This document shows positions 10,087 through 18,426 of a stretch of DNA of 64,000 nt, piece by piece. Made by a program: the position numbers and the translations under genes. The notes under the pieces were generated by a model, which was given only the letters and a program-made list of their open reading frames with translations, had not been told where the DNA came from and made no database searches. This stretch comes from Kocuria sp. (GTDB lineage: Bacteria > Actinomycetota > Actinomycetes > Actinomycetales > Micrococcaceae): NCBI GenBank assembly GCA_030524035.1, contig JAUNHG010000001.1:744819-808818 (forward strand), in the 5' to 3' direction. The stretch's first letter is position 1. Each line of letters starts with the position of its first letter.

Positions 10087-10130
10087 AGTCTACGAAAGCA
10101 GGTTGTTATCCGTAGGATGTGGTGGACACT
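10087..10130. promoter_or_regulatory. Divergent promoter region between hrpA and the 10154 gene
   Basis: On the minus strand TAGACT at 10092-10087 could be the -10 of hrpA. On the plus strand TTGTTA (10103-10108) and GACACT (10125-10130), 16 bp apart, could be the -35 and -10 for the small membrane protein gene. This rests on consensus-like hexamers only. Confidence 0.35.
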
Positions 10131-10153
10131 AGCAGCAACTACCGGAGGGGGTT

Positions 10154-10513
10154 ATGGACAAAGCGGACCTCAATGACTCCCGCGAGCGCGCGCGGGCGCG
10201 GCGTCATCGGCAGGCAGGGGTGATGCTTGCGGTGGGGGTGGTGCTGTTGTTCATGGCCACGTGGGCGTTCCCGGAAGGTGTCATCCATGTGGCACGTGCT
10301 ACCGCTGGGGAGGACGCCACTCCCTTAAGCGCGAGGGGCTGGTTTACGGCGATTGTTGGTCCGGTGGCTTTAGTGCTCAGCGGGGTGTTCCTGTTCTGGG
10401 GTTTTTGGTTGCGTCAGCGCCACACAAAAGCTGTGAGTGACGAAGACCGTGCGGTCGATGACGCCTGGGGGGCGGCCACACTGACGGAGTACGATCCGAC
10501 CGCGTATCGCTGA
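10154..10513 (+). CDS. Small two-helix membrane protein of unknown function
   Basis: A 119-residue protein not recognised as a named family. The N-terminus is highly charged (MDKADLNDSRERARARRHRQ), followed by a hydrophobic segment at about residues 21-40. A second segment lies at about 63-85 (IVGPVALVLSGVFLFWGFWL). The tail is acidic. Both ends therefore probably face the cytoplasm. A strong ribosome site (GGAGGGGG at 10143-10150) precedes ATG 10154. It is separated by about 100 bp from the VanZ gene and divergent from hrpA. Nothing in the sequence points to a function. Confidence 0.75.
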   Translation: MDKADLNDSRERARARRHRQAGVMLAVGVVLLFMATWAFPEGVIHVARATAGEDATPLSARGWFTAIVGPVALVLSGVFLFWGFWLRQRHTKAVSDEDRAVDDAWGAATLTEYDPTAYR

Positions 10514-10615
10514 GCGGTTCTTTGGGTTTTACCTTTCCTTATCTGGGTACACCACGCTCATGCATGTGAAATCATGTATTTGCCATGCGGCGATAACCCA
10601 TGAGAGGAGCCCGGT

Positions 10616-11062
10616 GTGCAGAAAAAACGACGATCACTGGCAGTGGCGTTGTTGGTGATCTACCTGGTGGCAGCGGCAACACTGTTTTTGTGGCCTCGGG
10701 GTGGTGGTTTGCACCGGGTGCATCTGGATATCTGGCTGGTTTTGCGTACCTGGGGTATGCCTGCATCCATCAGTCCTGACGCCACAGAATTTGTGCTCAA
10801 CATGCTGGTGTTTCTGATAGGAGCGCTGTTGCTTGCTGCGGTGTTCCCCACAGTGCGGATTCGTTATTGGGTAGCGGCAGGCGTGCTGATCAGTCTGGGT
10901 ATTGAAGTTGCACAAGGAACATTGCTGCCGGAGCGCAATATGGACTGGGTTGATGTGGCAGCCAATAGTTTGGGAGCGGTTGTGGGTGGAGTGCTGGTGC
11001 GCATGGTGCGTCATAAGCATCAGGCTGAGCCCCGCCTACCGTGGGACATTGGAGCGGCATGA
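10616..11062 (+). CDS. VanZ family membrane protein
   Basis: A 148-residue protein with four predicted membrane helices. The family-typical C-terminal stretch has a charged loop, PERNMDWVDVAANSLGAVVG (about residues 108-127), before the last helix. VanZ-like proteins are linked to glycopeptide or envelope stress in some bacteria, but the biochemical role is unknown. GTG 10616 follows GAGAGGAG at 10602-10609. Its stop overlaps the start of the MauE-thioredoxin gene (ATGA), so the two are coupled. Confidence 0.8.
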   Translation: MQKKRRSLAVALLVIYLVAAATLFLWPRGGGLHRVHLDIWLVLRTWGMPASISPDATEFVLNMLVFLIGALLLAAVFPTVRIRYWVAAGVLISLGIEVAQGTLLPERNMDWVDVAANSLGAVVGGVLVRMVRHKHQAEPRLPWDIGAA

Positions 11063-12057
11063 TGCTCACGGATATGTGGCTGGTCAGCACTCTCGCCATT
11101 TCTGTGGTTCTGATAGTTAGTGGAGTTCTCAAGGCTGTTGCTCCCGAGTCGGTGGACGAGGCATGGGAACAACTGCGCGTTCCGCGGGTGTTATCCACGC
11201 GGTGGATCAGGCGGTGCTTTCCCTGGAGCGAAATTGCTCTGGGAACGGGACTGATCCTGCTGCCCCACGGGTGGCTGACGATGGTGGCCACACTATGTGT
11301 GGCGCTGATGAGCGTTTATGTGCTGTTAGTGGTGCGTGCGGTGTGGTATGCCCATAGATGGGGAATAAAGATTTCGTGCCATTGTTTTGGTGCGCTGCAA
11401 CGCGCCACAGTGTCTTGGCGCACGGTGCTGCGCAATGTGGTGCTCCTTGGGGTAGCTGGCACGGTGCTGATTGGTGCCCCGCCGGAGGCTGGGTCCTGGG
11501 CGCAGCAGGCATGGGAAACTCCACACCTGCTGGTCAGTGCGATTCCGGCGGTGGGAGTGCTTGCCGTGTTGTGGTGGGAACAGGGACATGAGCAACCAGG
11601 TCACAACGCTCAGGATGACGACTACGTGCGTGAACCAATTCCACGCTACGTTGTAACGCGCGGTCTAGGACCAGTGGGCGAGCAGGTGACGCTGCGTCAA
11701 CTGTGCCTGACTCACCCAGTGTTACTTATTCGCCTAGATCCTGGGTGTGGCAGTTGTGATGAACTGATGGGGCGATGGCAGCAGATGAGCCATCGTGTAG
11801 GCCCGACGGTTGCAGTGTTTCCGGTACTTGCTCCAGGGATATCTGACAACGTGTCGTTGGGCCAGGTGCCGATGGATGACGTGCTGGTGGATCATGCCGG
11901 TCTGATCGACGCCGTCTTTAACACTTCCGGCGTTCCCTGGGCGGTGCTTTTGGGTGCCGATGGGTGGACCGCCGGTGGGCCAGAAAAAGGCACACAAGGT
12001 ATTGATCAGATGATTGACGAGATTGAAATTTTCCTCCACGAAGGTGCATCACAGTGA
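11059..12057 (+). CDS. MauE/DoxX-like membrane protein with C-terminal thioredoxin-like domain
   Basis: A 332-residue protein. The first half has about four membrane helices and a C-H-C-F-G motif at residues 107-111, as in MauE-type proteins, which are thought to help form disulfides. The second half (about 190-330) resembles a thioredoxin fold, with C230-G-S-C233 as the candidate redox pair. A thiol-disulfide role at the membrane is inferred; the substrate is unknown. ATG 11059 or ATG 11062 is the likely start, with GGAG at 11051-11054; the frame is open to GTG 11041. Its stop overlaps the phosphatase start (GTGA). Confidence 0.75.
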   Translation: MMLTDMWLVSTLAISVVLIVSGVLKAVAPESVDEAWEQLRVPRVLSTRWIRRCFPWSEIALGTGLILLPHGWLTMVATLCVALMSVYVLLVVRAVWYAHRWGIKISCHCFGALQRATVSWRTVLRNVVLLGVAGTVLIGAPPEAGSWAQQAWETPHLLVSAIPAVGVLAVLWWEQGHEQPGHNAQDDDYVREPIPRYVVTRGLGPVGEQVTLRQLCLTHPVLLIRLDPGCGSCDELMGRWQQMSHRVGPTVAVFPVLAPGISDNVSLGQVPMDDVLVDHAGLIDAVFNTSGVPWAVLLGADGWTAGGPEKGTQGIDQMIDEIEIFLHEGASQ

Positions 12058-12656
12058 CCCACCCAGTGATTCGTATCCTGACCGTGTGCACCGCTAATAT
12101 TTGCCGCTCACCGTACGCACAATTCCACCTTCAAAGGGGTTTGGACTCCCTGAGCCCCGGTATTTTCCAGGTCCGTAGCGCTGGGACAATGGCTGTGGAA
12201 GGACAAGCCATGGACCCATCGAGCGCGCGGTACGTGGAGCTGCTGGGTGAGCACACCGAAGGGTTCACCGCTCGCATGCTGACACCGACCATGGTGCAGG
12301 AGGCGGATCTGGTGCTGACCATGACCACTGAACACCGCAGCGCGGTGCTGGAACTAACTCCTCGTGCGCTAAAACGCACGTTCACCGTGGTGGAATTTGC
12401 AACATTGGCGGCGTCGATACCTCCGGAACATGAACGTGACACGCCCACGGGGTCTACTCCCGCGGACGTAGTGGCCAGGTGGAAGGTGCTTCCCCGCCTG
12501 TTGTCCGGGCTGCGTTCCTCCGTGAAAAACACGCCGATGGACGTCGCGGACCCCTACCGTCGGGGGGACGCTGCTTATGCGACGATGGTTCAGCAGCTCA
12601 GTGCCGCACTGGATGTGATCATCAAGGCGGAACAACGGTGGCAACACGGCACGTGA
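12054..12656 (+). CDS. Low-molecular-weight protein tyrosine phosphatase (Wzb-like)
   Basis: A 200-residue LMW-PTP family enzyme. The P-loop C12-T-A-N-I-C-R18 fits Cx5R, followed by SPYAQ. The general acid is D166 in DVADPYRRG, where the family has a D-P pair. It is longer than usual (about 150 residues) because of an insertion around residues 115-155. It is convergent with the BY-kinase gene, with a 17-bp gap, so dephosphorylation of that kinase's tyrosine cluster is a natural inference. It is translationally coupled to the thioredoxin-like gene rather than to the polysaccharide genes. Confidence 0.88.
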   Translation: MTHPVIRILTVCTANICRSPYAQFHLQRGLDSLSPGIFQVRSAGTMAVEGQAMDPSSARYVELLGEHTEGFTARMLTPTMVQEADLVLTMTTEHRSAVLELTPRALKRTFTVVEFATLAASIPPEHERDTPTGSTPADVVARWKVLPRLLSGLRSSVKNTPMDVADPYRRGDAAYATMVQQLSAALDVIIKAEQRWQHGT

Positions 12657-12673
12657 GCCGTTTGTTATTGCGA

Positions 12674-14248
12674 TCAGCCCTGCGGATTACGCGCCCACGG
12701 ACCTGCGGCGCTCGCGGCCCGCTTGGCAGATTTCTTCTGACGTTTGCTGCCAGCGGTATCGGTGGAGGAATAGTAATACCCATCCGAGTAATAGCCGTAT
12801 TCGTTCGCCCCAGAACCACGGCGCGGCACGTGGTTCATAATGGCCCCTAACAAGGTTGCGTTCACCGTGCGCAAGCGGTGAGAGGCTTTGACGAGCTCAT
12901 CCAGGTTGGTTCGATTGGCGTGGGCGACGATCACTACGCCATCGGCGGCCTTGGCAAGGACGGAAGGGTCAGTCACAGGCAGGATGGGTGGTGAATCCAC
13001 GATCACCATGTGGTCCTTGGAAAGGTGAGCAAGCAGGGTGCTCATGGCGTGTGACCCCAGCAGTTCGGAAGGATTCGGGGGTGTGCGTCCCGCAGCCAAT
13101 AGTCTGACATTGGAGCCGTGCGGCCCTTCTTGAAGGACCTCGTCGAGCTGTGCGGCACCCGCTAGTACATCCGTGAGGCCCGCTCCCGAGGGGAGACCAA
13201 AAATATCCGTTTGCACGGGGCGGCGTAGGTCGGCATCTACCACCACCGTGGATTGTCCGGTGGCGGCGATAGTAACAGCCAGGTTGGCTGCTACGGAAGA
13301 CTTCCCTTCCCCCGCCACAGACGAGGTCACCACCACAATGCGCGGGGGATTGTCCACATTGGCGAAGGCTAGATTGGTGCGTAACTGACGGAAAGCCTCC
13401 GCCGTGGCCCACCCTTGACGGTCCTTACGGGCCGGGGCGGTGGGAACAAGTTCTCGTTGTACAGCTAAGCGCTTATCGGCCGGGATAGTTCCCAGAATTG
13501 CCAACGATGTTGCCGACTCAACGGCTTCAGCGGACCGGATTTTTCGGTCGAAAAGTGAACGGACCAGGATGTATAGCCCGGCCAGTACAAGCCCGGCCGC
13601 TAAGCCGATGGGAAGATTCATCCGTAAGTCAGGGGAGACAGGGCCAGAAGGGGCGCTGGCAGAGCTGACAGGGACCAACTGGACCAGGTTGTTGGACGAT
13701 ATTTCGGGGGCTTGCTCACCCTCAACATCACTGGGGGGTTGGTAGTCAGAGCCTTCGGAGGCGATGGACTCAATGCGATCCACCTCCTGGGTGAGGGCTG
13801 CGGCATACGCGTCGGCGACGCGGGCCGCGCCGTCAGCGGTGTCTGATTTTCCGCTGACCCGGATTTGTGATGTCCCGGGGGCAACGGAGAAAGACACTCC
13901 TTTGACGGGCGTGCCGCTTAAGGAAGACGCGGCGATCTGGGCCACCTCTGGCGAGCCACCAATCTGCATGTAGGAGTCAGCTTTGGATAGGGCCAAACTG
14001 TCCGCCGTGACGTAGTTGCCCAGGGTGTTGCTACCGCCGGTGACCACCATGACCGTGTTGGTGGCTTGGTAGACGCGGGGAGTCAAGGCGGTGATCAGAG
14101 CTGCTATTCCCACGCAGAGCACGATTAACAGTGAGGCAACTTTCCAGTATCGGGCGGCTGCCCGTCCGATGGACCGCAGCCTGTGGGCCATGTTGGCGGG
14201 GGGATCCAAGGGGTGATCAGTGGGGCGGTCCAGTGCAGACAAGGGCAA
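12674..14248 (-). CDS. Polysaccharide co-polymerase/BY-type tyrosine kinase (Wzc/CapAB-like)
   Basis: A 524-residue fusion of a Wzz chain-length domain and a tyrosine autokinase. Helices lie at about residues 37-56 and 213-230 with an extracellular region between them. The kinase has Walker A GEGKSS (313-318), Walker A' VVVDADLRRP (336-345) and Walker B IVDSP (416-420). The tail has a tyrosine cluster (Y484, 486, 487, 491, 492, 493), the usual autophosphorylation site. It probably controls polymer length or export. The start is uncertain: TTG 14248 has GGAG too close, TTG 14242 has better spacing, and ATG 14191 (residue 20) is also possible. It is divergent from the glycosyltransferase operon. 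Confidence 0.88.
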   Translation of the reverse strand: MPLSALDRPTDHPLDPPANMAHRLRSIGRAAARYWKVASLLIVLCVGIAALITALTPRVYQATNTVMVVTGGSNTLGNYVTADSLALSKADSYMQIGGSPEVAQIAASSLSGTPVKGVSFSVAPGTSQIRVSGKSDTADGAARVADAYAAALTQEVDRIESIASEGSDYQPPSDVEGEQAPEISSNNLVQLVPVSSASAPSGPVSPDLRMNLPIGLAAGLVLAGLYILVRSLFDRKIRSAEAVESATSLAILGTIPADKRLAVQRELVPTAPARKDRQGWATAEAFRQLRTNLAFANVDNPPRIVVVTSSVAGEGKSSVAANLAVTIAATGQSTVVVDADLRRPVQTDIFGLPSGAGLTDVLAGAAQLDEVLQEGPHGSNVRLLAAGRTPPNPSELLGSHAMSTLLAHLSKDHMVIVDSPPILPVTDPSVLAKAADGVVIVAHANRTNLDELVKASHRLRTVNATLLGAIMNHVPRRGSGANEYGYYSDGYYYSSTDTAGSKRQKKSAKRAASAAGPWARNPQG

Positions 14249-14487
14249 TCTCCGGTTGTCGAGCTGAGGGGATCTGTATGCTTAAGGATTTACTGATGAA
14301 TGAAAGAGGTCGTATTTACGAGGTTTTTCATCACATTCTCCACTTCTTGTACACAGATTGGTGGGTAATCAATTGTTTTTCAAGTATATTATCGGGGTAG
14401 GTCGCCACCTACGGTTGTGGGGGCTACGACACGGACAACTCTGGTCGTCTCCGTGTCACTGAAGATACGGAATCCGCCACTTGATCC
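14249..14487. promoter_or_regulatory. AT-rich divergent control region of the polysaccharide locus
   Basis: This 239-bp gap separates the BY-kinase gene from the glycosyltransferase operon. Positions 14275-14395 are clearly richer in A/T than the flanking genes and include TATATT at 14385-14390 as a possible plus-strand -10. Two inverted repeats follow on the plus-strand leader side: 14397-14412 (6-bp stem, 4-nt loop) and 14428-14457 (8-bp stem). Both operons probably start here. Confidence 0.5.
14428..14457 (+). promoter_or_regulatory. Leader hairpin before the glycosyltransferase operon
   Basis: GACACGGA at 14428-14435 is perfectly complementary to TCCGTGTC at 14450-14457, with a 14-nt loop. 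It lies 30 bp before the first gene, inside the expected 5' leader. It has no T-tract, so it is more likely an RNA structure than a terminator. The role is unknown. Confidence 0.35.
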
Positions 14488-15417
14488 ATGTCGGGAGAAC
14501 CTTTGCAGCAACGGGCACCCTTGCCACAGCTCACGGTGATTGTTCCGTTTTATGGCGACCCTGCCCCAGCGCTGACCATGGTGAGGTCCTTGACAGCCCA
14601 GAAGTTTCCACAGTTGGAAGCCGTGGTGATCATCGACGATCATTCCCCGAATCCTTTTCCCGTTGACACCATCCCCGACCCTCGCGTGCAGGTCATCCGT
14701 CGTGAGCGCAATGGAGGCTTTGGTGCTGCAGTGAATTCCGGCCTGGACGTAGTGCGCACACCCCTGGCTTTGGTGCTCAACTCAGACGTCGAGATCTGCG
14801 TGGACCAAATCCTGGAGCTTCTGGAGTTTTTGCAGGGCTGGCATCCCGTGGTGGCTAGCCCCACCGTGATGCATCCTGATGGCACCCAGCAGTGGGCAGG
14901 TCGACGGTTCCCGACTCTGAGCCACCAAGTGGTGGAGTGGTTGACGCCGTTGGCCCGTTGGCGTCACAGGCCTTTTGTGCACGTAGCGGTGGGGCACGAC
15001 CTGAAAGCAGCAGCTGCGCGGGATGTCACCGTGGTGGATTGGGTCATGGGGGCGGTGCTGCTGCTGCCTGTTGCCCAAGTCAAAGAGGTTGGCGGATTCG
15101 ACGATTCCTTCTACATGAATTGCGAAGAAGTGGACCTGCAACGCAGGTTACGTGTGATGGGCGTGAGCTCTGTTGTGGTTCCACAGGTGCGCGTGAGCCA
15201 TGTGGGCGGTGGGTCTACCGATGCTGACCACCGCCGCCAGTGGCTGGTAAACGCCCGATTCCAGTATGCCAAGAAGTGGGGCCACCCCAGAATGCTGCGC
15301 ACGTGCCTACAAGCAGCGACCCTGGTGAATTTTTCCGTCAACGTGATGCGGCGGTTGTGTGGACGACCCGTGGAACCGGTGGCGGTGTTGCGCCGGGAAA
15401 TGGGGTTGCTTGCATGA
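14488..15417 (+). CDS. Family 2 glycosyltransferase (rhamnosyltransferase-like)
   Basis: A 309-residue GT-A fold enzyme. The N-terminal strand LTVIVPFYGD and the NGGFGAAVNSGL motif (about residues 75-86) are typical of WcaA/RfbN-like GT2 enzymes. The metal/nucleotide motif is NSD-V (about 95-98), and an acceptor-side motif GGFDDSFYMNCEEVDL follows at about 202-217. It adds one sugar to a lipid-linked chain at the inner face of the membrane; donor and acceptor are unknown. It is the first gene of the operon that continues through 26159, and its stop overlaps the next start (ATGA at 15414). Confidence 0.85.
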   Translation: MSGEPLQQRAPLPQLTVIVPFYGDPAPALTMVRSLTAQKFPQLEAVVIIDDHSPNPFPVDTIPDPRVQVIRRERNGGFGAAVNSGLDVVRTPLALVLNSDVEICVDQILELLEFLQGWHPVVASPTVMHPDGTQQWAGRRFPTLSHQVVEWLTPLARWRHRPFVHVAVGHDLKAAAARDVTVVDWVMGAVLLLPVAQVKEVGGFDDSFYMNCEEVDLQRRLRVMGVSSVVVPQVRVSHVGGGSTDADHRRQWLVNARFQYAKKWGHPRMLRTCLQAATLVNFSVNVMRRLCGRPVEPVAVLRREMGLLA

Positions 15418-16466
15418 GGCCAGTACACGCTACGGACGCAACAGGCCTGAAACTGCTGCTGATTTCCCCGACGTTCCACGGGTACCACCTCAGTATTGCT
15501 GCCGGGTTTGAGCAGATCGGGTACACGGTACAGATCTACTGCTATGACTCCTTCGATTCAGTAGGCATGAAAATGCGCAACAAGTTTGCGTTGGAGCTAC
15601 CGGAACAGTTGGGGATGGACCGTCAAGCTGCCCGTGTGGCCTGGGATACCCGACGGGCATTGGAAGTACTGCGTTCGTGCGCAGCGGACCGGATTCTGTT
15701 GATCAAAGCGGACACCTTGGGGCAGCAATTTTGGGATGAACTGCGTGCCATGAACATCCCCACCATGTTGTGGCTGTACGACGACCTCTCTCGGCACAGC
15801 TTCACCCTGGACTTCCTCAAAGAATTCGGCCCGGTGATCAGTTACGCGGCATCCGAAACGCGGCGGCTAACTGATGCTGGAGTGCAAGCTCATTACCTTC
15901 CGAACGCCTACGACCCTCGGTTATGTAGAACAAGACCTTGGTACGGGCCGTCAGTTACTCGCCGCAACGAGATCGTGTTTGTGGGGTCCCGGTACCCAAA
16001 TCGAGTGGAACTGCTAGAACACCTGGTCCGATCCGGCGTACCTGTTCGAGCTTACGGGCGGCAGTGGAGCCACCATGTGGTGGACCGCTTACGTACTTGG
16101 GAGTTTGCGCGCCCCACTATTCCGGCTGAACGGGACATCAGCTTGGCGCAGGCATACACGGTGCAGGCACAGGCAGCGGCAGCGATCAATGTGCATGGTG
16201 TTCAGGCGGGGTTGACCATGCGCACTTTTGAAGTGCCGGGCAACGGTGGGCTTCAGCTCATTGATCGCGCTGATGTCGCTGAATTCTACGACCCCGGCGA
16301 AGAGGTGCTGGTTTTCTCTGACCTCCACGACCTTGAGCAGCTGTGCGAACGCGCGCTGGCGGATCCCAGTTGGGGTGATGCCATCAGACGGGCGGGTCAA
16401 CGCCGTTCTATCGCTGAACATACCTTCGCCCACCGGGCTCGACGTGCACAGGAGTGGTGGCCATGA
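15414..16466 (+). CDS. CgeB-like glycosyltransferase (GT-B fold)
   Basis: A 350-residue protein of the CgeB/DUF3880-type glycosyltransferase group. Visible marks are LWLYDDLSRHSF in the first domain, IVFVGSRYPNR at the start of the second, and MRTFEVPGNGGLQLIDR near residue 270, the donor-binding motif of this group. ATG 15414 is chosen because it overlaps the preceding stop; the frame is open to 15240 but that would overlap the GT2 gene by 178 bp. Sugar donor unknown. Its end overlaps the next gene by 4 bp. Confidence 0.75.
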   Translation: MRPVHATDATGLKLLLISPTFHGYHLSIAAGFEQIGYTVQIYCYDSFDSVGMKMRNKFALELPEQLGMDRQAARVAWDTRRALEVLRSCAADRILLIKADTLGQQFWDELRAMNIPTMLWLYDDLSRHSFTLDFLKEFGPVISYAASETRRLTDAGVQAHYLPNAYDPRLCRTRPWYGPSVTRRNEIVFVGSRYPNRVELLEHLVRSGVPVRAYGRQWSHHVVDRLRTWEFARPTIPAERDISLAQAYTVQAQAAAAINVHGVQAGLTMRTFEVPGNGGLQLIDRADVAEFYDPGEEVLVFSDLHDLEQLCERALADPSWGDAIRRAGQRRSIAEHTFAHRARRAQEWWP

Positions 16467-17686
16467 ACAGGACCGGCCCTCGGTTTCCCCAGGCGCATGA
16501 TCTTCCCGCGTGGAAAGCCTGGCAGCGGCGTCAACAACCATTGATCCGCCGGGCGAAAGCAACCGTCACCCCCCAACAGTCACGGGTCGTACACATTCAT
16601 CATGACGGTGCCCCGGTGCACACCCTGGTGGCCTTGGAGTCACTAGGTCCCACTCAACGGGCAGCCATTCTTGCCCCCTTGAAGTACCTACGGCCAACTT
16701 CTGGGGTGGCCTATGTGGTGTCTACCGAGGTATCACAAATGATCATCCGGGGCATGGTGCGGGGAGAGCCTGCGGAAGCACAATTGCCCACTCGGGCGCG
16801 TGTGGTGGATGTGTACCGCACACGTTCCAGGGTGCCTTCCGTCTTGCGTTCCGTGCGTTCTGTGGTGGCCGTGGGTAATTATCTTCCGGCTGGGGCCCAG
16901 GCGTACTGTTGGGCACGAGCAGTGGGGGCACAGTTTGTGGTAGTCCAGCATGGGTTGTTGGCCTACCAAGCACCACCCTTACCGGAAGATGCTCACTTGT
17001 TGGCTTTCACTCCGGAGGATGCCGCCTGGTGGTCAGCGGGTCGCCAGGATGTGGTCAGCGATGTGGTGGGCTCTCAACTGTTGTGGGGCGCTTCCCACAG
17101 ACCTCCTGAACCTTCTGCGGAAAACAAGGACACCCGGCGGGGGACAGCGCACCAGAAAAATTCTCCCGGGGTTTTCTTGGGGCAGATGCACGGTGCTGAG
17201 CTTCCTCGTAAGGATTTTTTCTGCGCTGCAGCGAGCTATTGCCAGGAAACTGGTGCAGCGTACCGTCCGCACCCCGCTGAGCAAGATCGTTTGTCGCGCC
17301 TACTTCATGCCGTGCTGCGGCGCCGTGGCATTGATGTCGTTCCCAACGACAACGCACTGGATCGCACAGAAGGCGCGGTAACAGCGGTGTTTTCCACGGG
17401 AGTGTTGGAAGCCGCTGCTGCCGGGCGTCGTTCATGGGTGTTTCACCCTAACCCTCCGGACTGGTTACAAGATTTTTGGCAGCGCTATGGCATGAGCCGG
17501 TGGCTGCCCGGTGAAACCGCTGACCCCACACCTGCTCCACGGTGTCCTGCGATGGAACCGGCCCGTGCGATCGCACGGCTGCTATTTGCCCCTGAGGAAT
17601 GGCGGGCTGATGCGGATACTACGGACCGTGATTGCGCTGATACTCCTCGACGGCGTGACGATGCGGCGTGCCAGGGGGACACATGA
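16463..17686 (+). CDS. GT-B-like polysaccharide transferase, possible nonulosonate transferase
   Basis: A 407-residue protein of uncertain family. Two segments stand out: VVVQHGLLAYQAPPLPEDAH (about residues 155-174), and AYRPHPAEQD (about 271-280) followed by VFSTGVLEAAAAGRRSWV. An HP motif followed by an S/T-rich CMP-binding loop is a pattern shared by several bacterial GT-B sialyl- and Kdo-type transferases (GT38, GT52 and KpsC/S relatives). Being directly upstream of the CMP-nonulosonate synthetase gene, it could transfer that sugar. A glycerophosphotransferase-like role is the alternative. ATG 16463 overlaps the previous stop; overlap with the next gene is also 4 bp. Confidence 0.5.
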   Translation: MNRTGPRFPQAHDLPAWKAWQRRQQPLIRRAKATVTPQQSRVVHIHHDGAPVHTLVALESLGPTQRAAILAPLKYLRPTSGVAYVVSTEVSQMIIRGMVRGEPAEAQLPTRARVVDVYRTRSRVPSVLRSVRSVVAVGNYLPAGAQAYCWARAVGAQFVVVQHGLLAYQAPPLPEDAHLLAFTPEDAAWWSAGRQDVVSDVVGSQLLWGASHRPPEPSAENKDTRRGTAHQKNSPGVFLGQMHGAELPRKDFFCAAASYCQETGAAYRPHPAEQDRLSRLLHAVLRRRGIDVVPNDNALDRTEGAVTAVFSTGVLEAAAAGRRSWVFHPNPPDWLQDFWQRYGMSRWLPGETADPTPAPRCPAMEPARAIARLLFAPEEWRADADTTDRDCADTPRRRDDAACQGDT

Positions 17687-18426
17687 GCGTGTTGTGCGTG
17701 ATTCCCGTCCGCGGTGGTTCCAAAGGGGTCCCCGGCAAAAACATACGACCACTGGGTGGCCTGCCCCTGGTGGCATGGAGTATCCGTTCCGCCCTGGCCA
17801 TGACAGAAGACGTACGGGTAGTGGTATCCACCGACTCCGCACAGATCCGGGAGGTTGCTGCCTCCTATGGGGCGGAAGTCCCGTTTGTGCGCCCGGCTGA
17901 GCTGGCGCAAGACGACACCCCCAGTGAACCTGTGATTGAGCATGCCCTAGAGGAACACCGTGCACGGTTTGGTGACCCGGAAGGTGTGCTGTTTTTGCAA
18001 GCTACCAGCCCCTTACGGCTACCCGGCACGCTGGACCGTGCCGTGGCCCAATTCCGTTCCACCGGGGTGGATTCTCTGGTGGGTGTGGTGCCCGTGACTC
18101 CGTTCCTGTGGCGTGAACACAACGGCACACCGGTGGCGGATTACGACACCACCCACCGTCTACGGCGTCAAGACATGACACGCACGCAGCTGCGTTACCG
18201 GGAAAACGGATCCCTGTACCTGACCAGACCGCAGATCTACGACCGTGAGCACAACAGAATTGGTGGCCGGGTGGGGTTGTTTGAGCTACACGAACTAGAA
18301 GGTGTGGATATTGATACTGCACTGGATTTTCGTCTAGCCGAACAGGTAGCGGCAGAACACCAAGACCTATGGTCCGGGAGCGCAACGGTGCCAGTGCCCG
18401 GCGGTGACGGGGGTGACCCCCGGTGA
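17683..18426 (+). CDS. CMP-nonulosonate (acylneuraminate) cytidylyltransferase, NeuA-like
   Basis: A 247-residue CMP-sugar synthetase. The CTP-binding motif RGGSKGVPGKN is at residues 10-20, and the family's QATSPLR motif follows near residue 105. VDSLVGVVPV and the RYRENGSLYL segment are further family marks. It activates a sialic-acid-like nonulosonic acid with CTP. Which sugar (Neu5Ac, Leg, Pse or another) cannot be decided from the sequence. ATG 17683 overlaps the upstream stop; its own stop overlaps the NeuB-fusion start (GTGA). Confidence 0.87.
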   Translation: MSVLCVIPVRGGSKGVPGKNIRPLGGLPLVAWSIRSALAMTEDVRVVVSTDSAQIREVAASYGAEVPFVRPAELAQDDTPSEPVIEHALEEHRARFGDPEGVLFLQATSPLRLPGTLDRAVAQFRSTGVDSLVGVVPVTPFLWREHNGTPVADYDTTHRLRRQDMTRTQLRYRENGSLYLTRPQIYDREHNRIGGRVGLFELHELEGVDIDTALDFRLAEQVAAEHQDLWSGSATVPVPGGDGGDPR

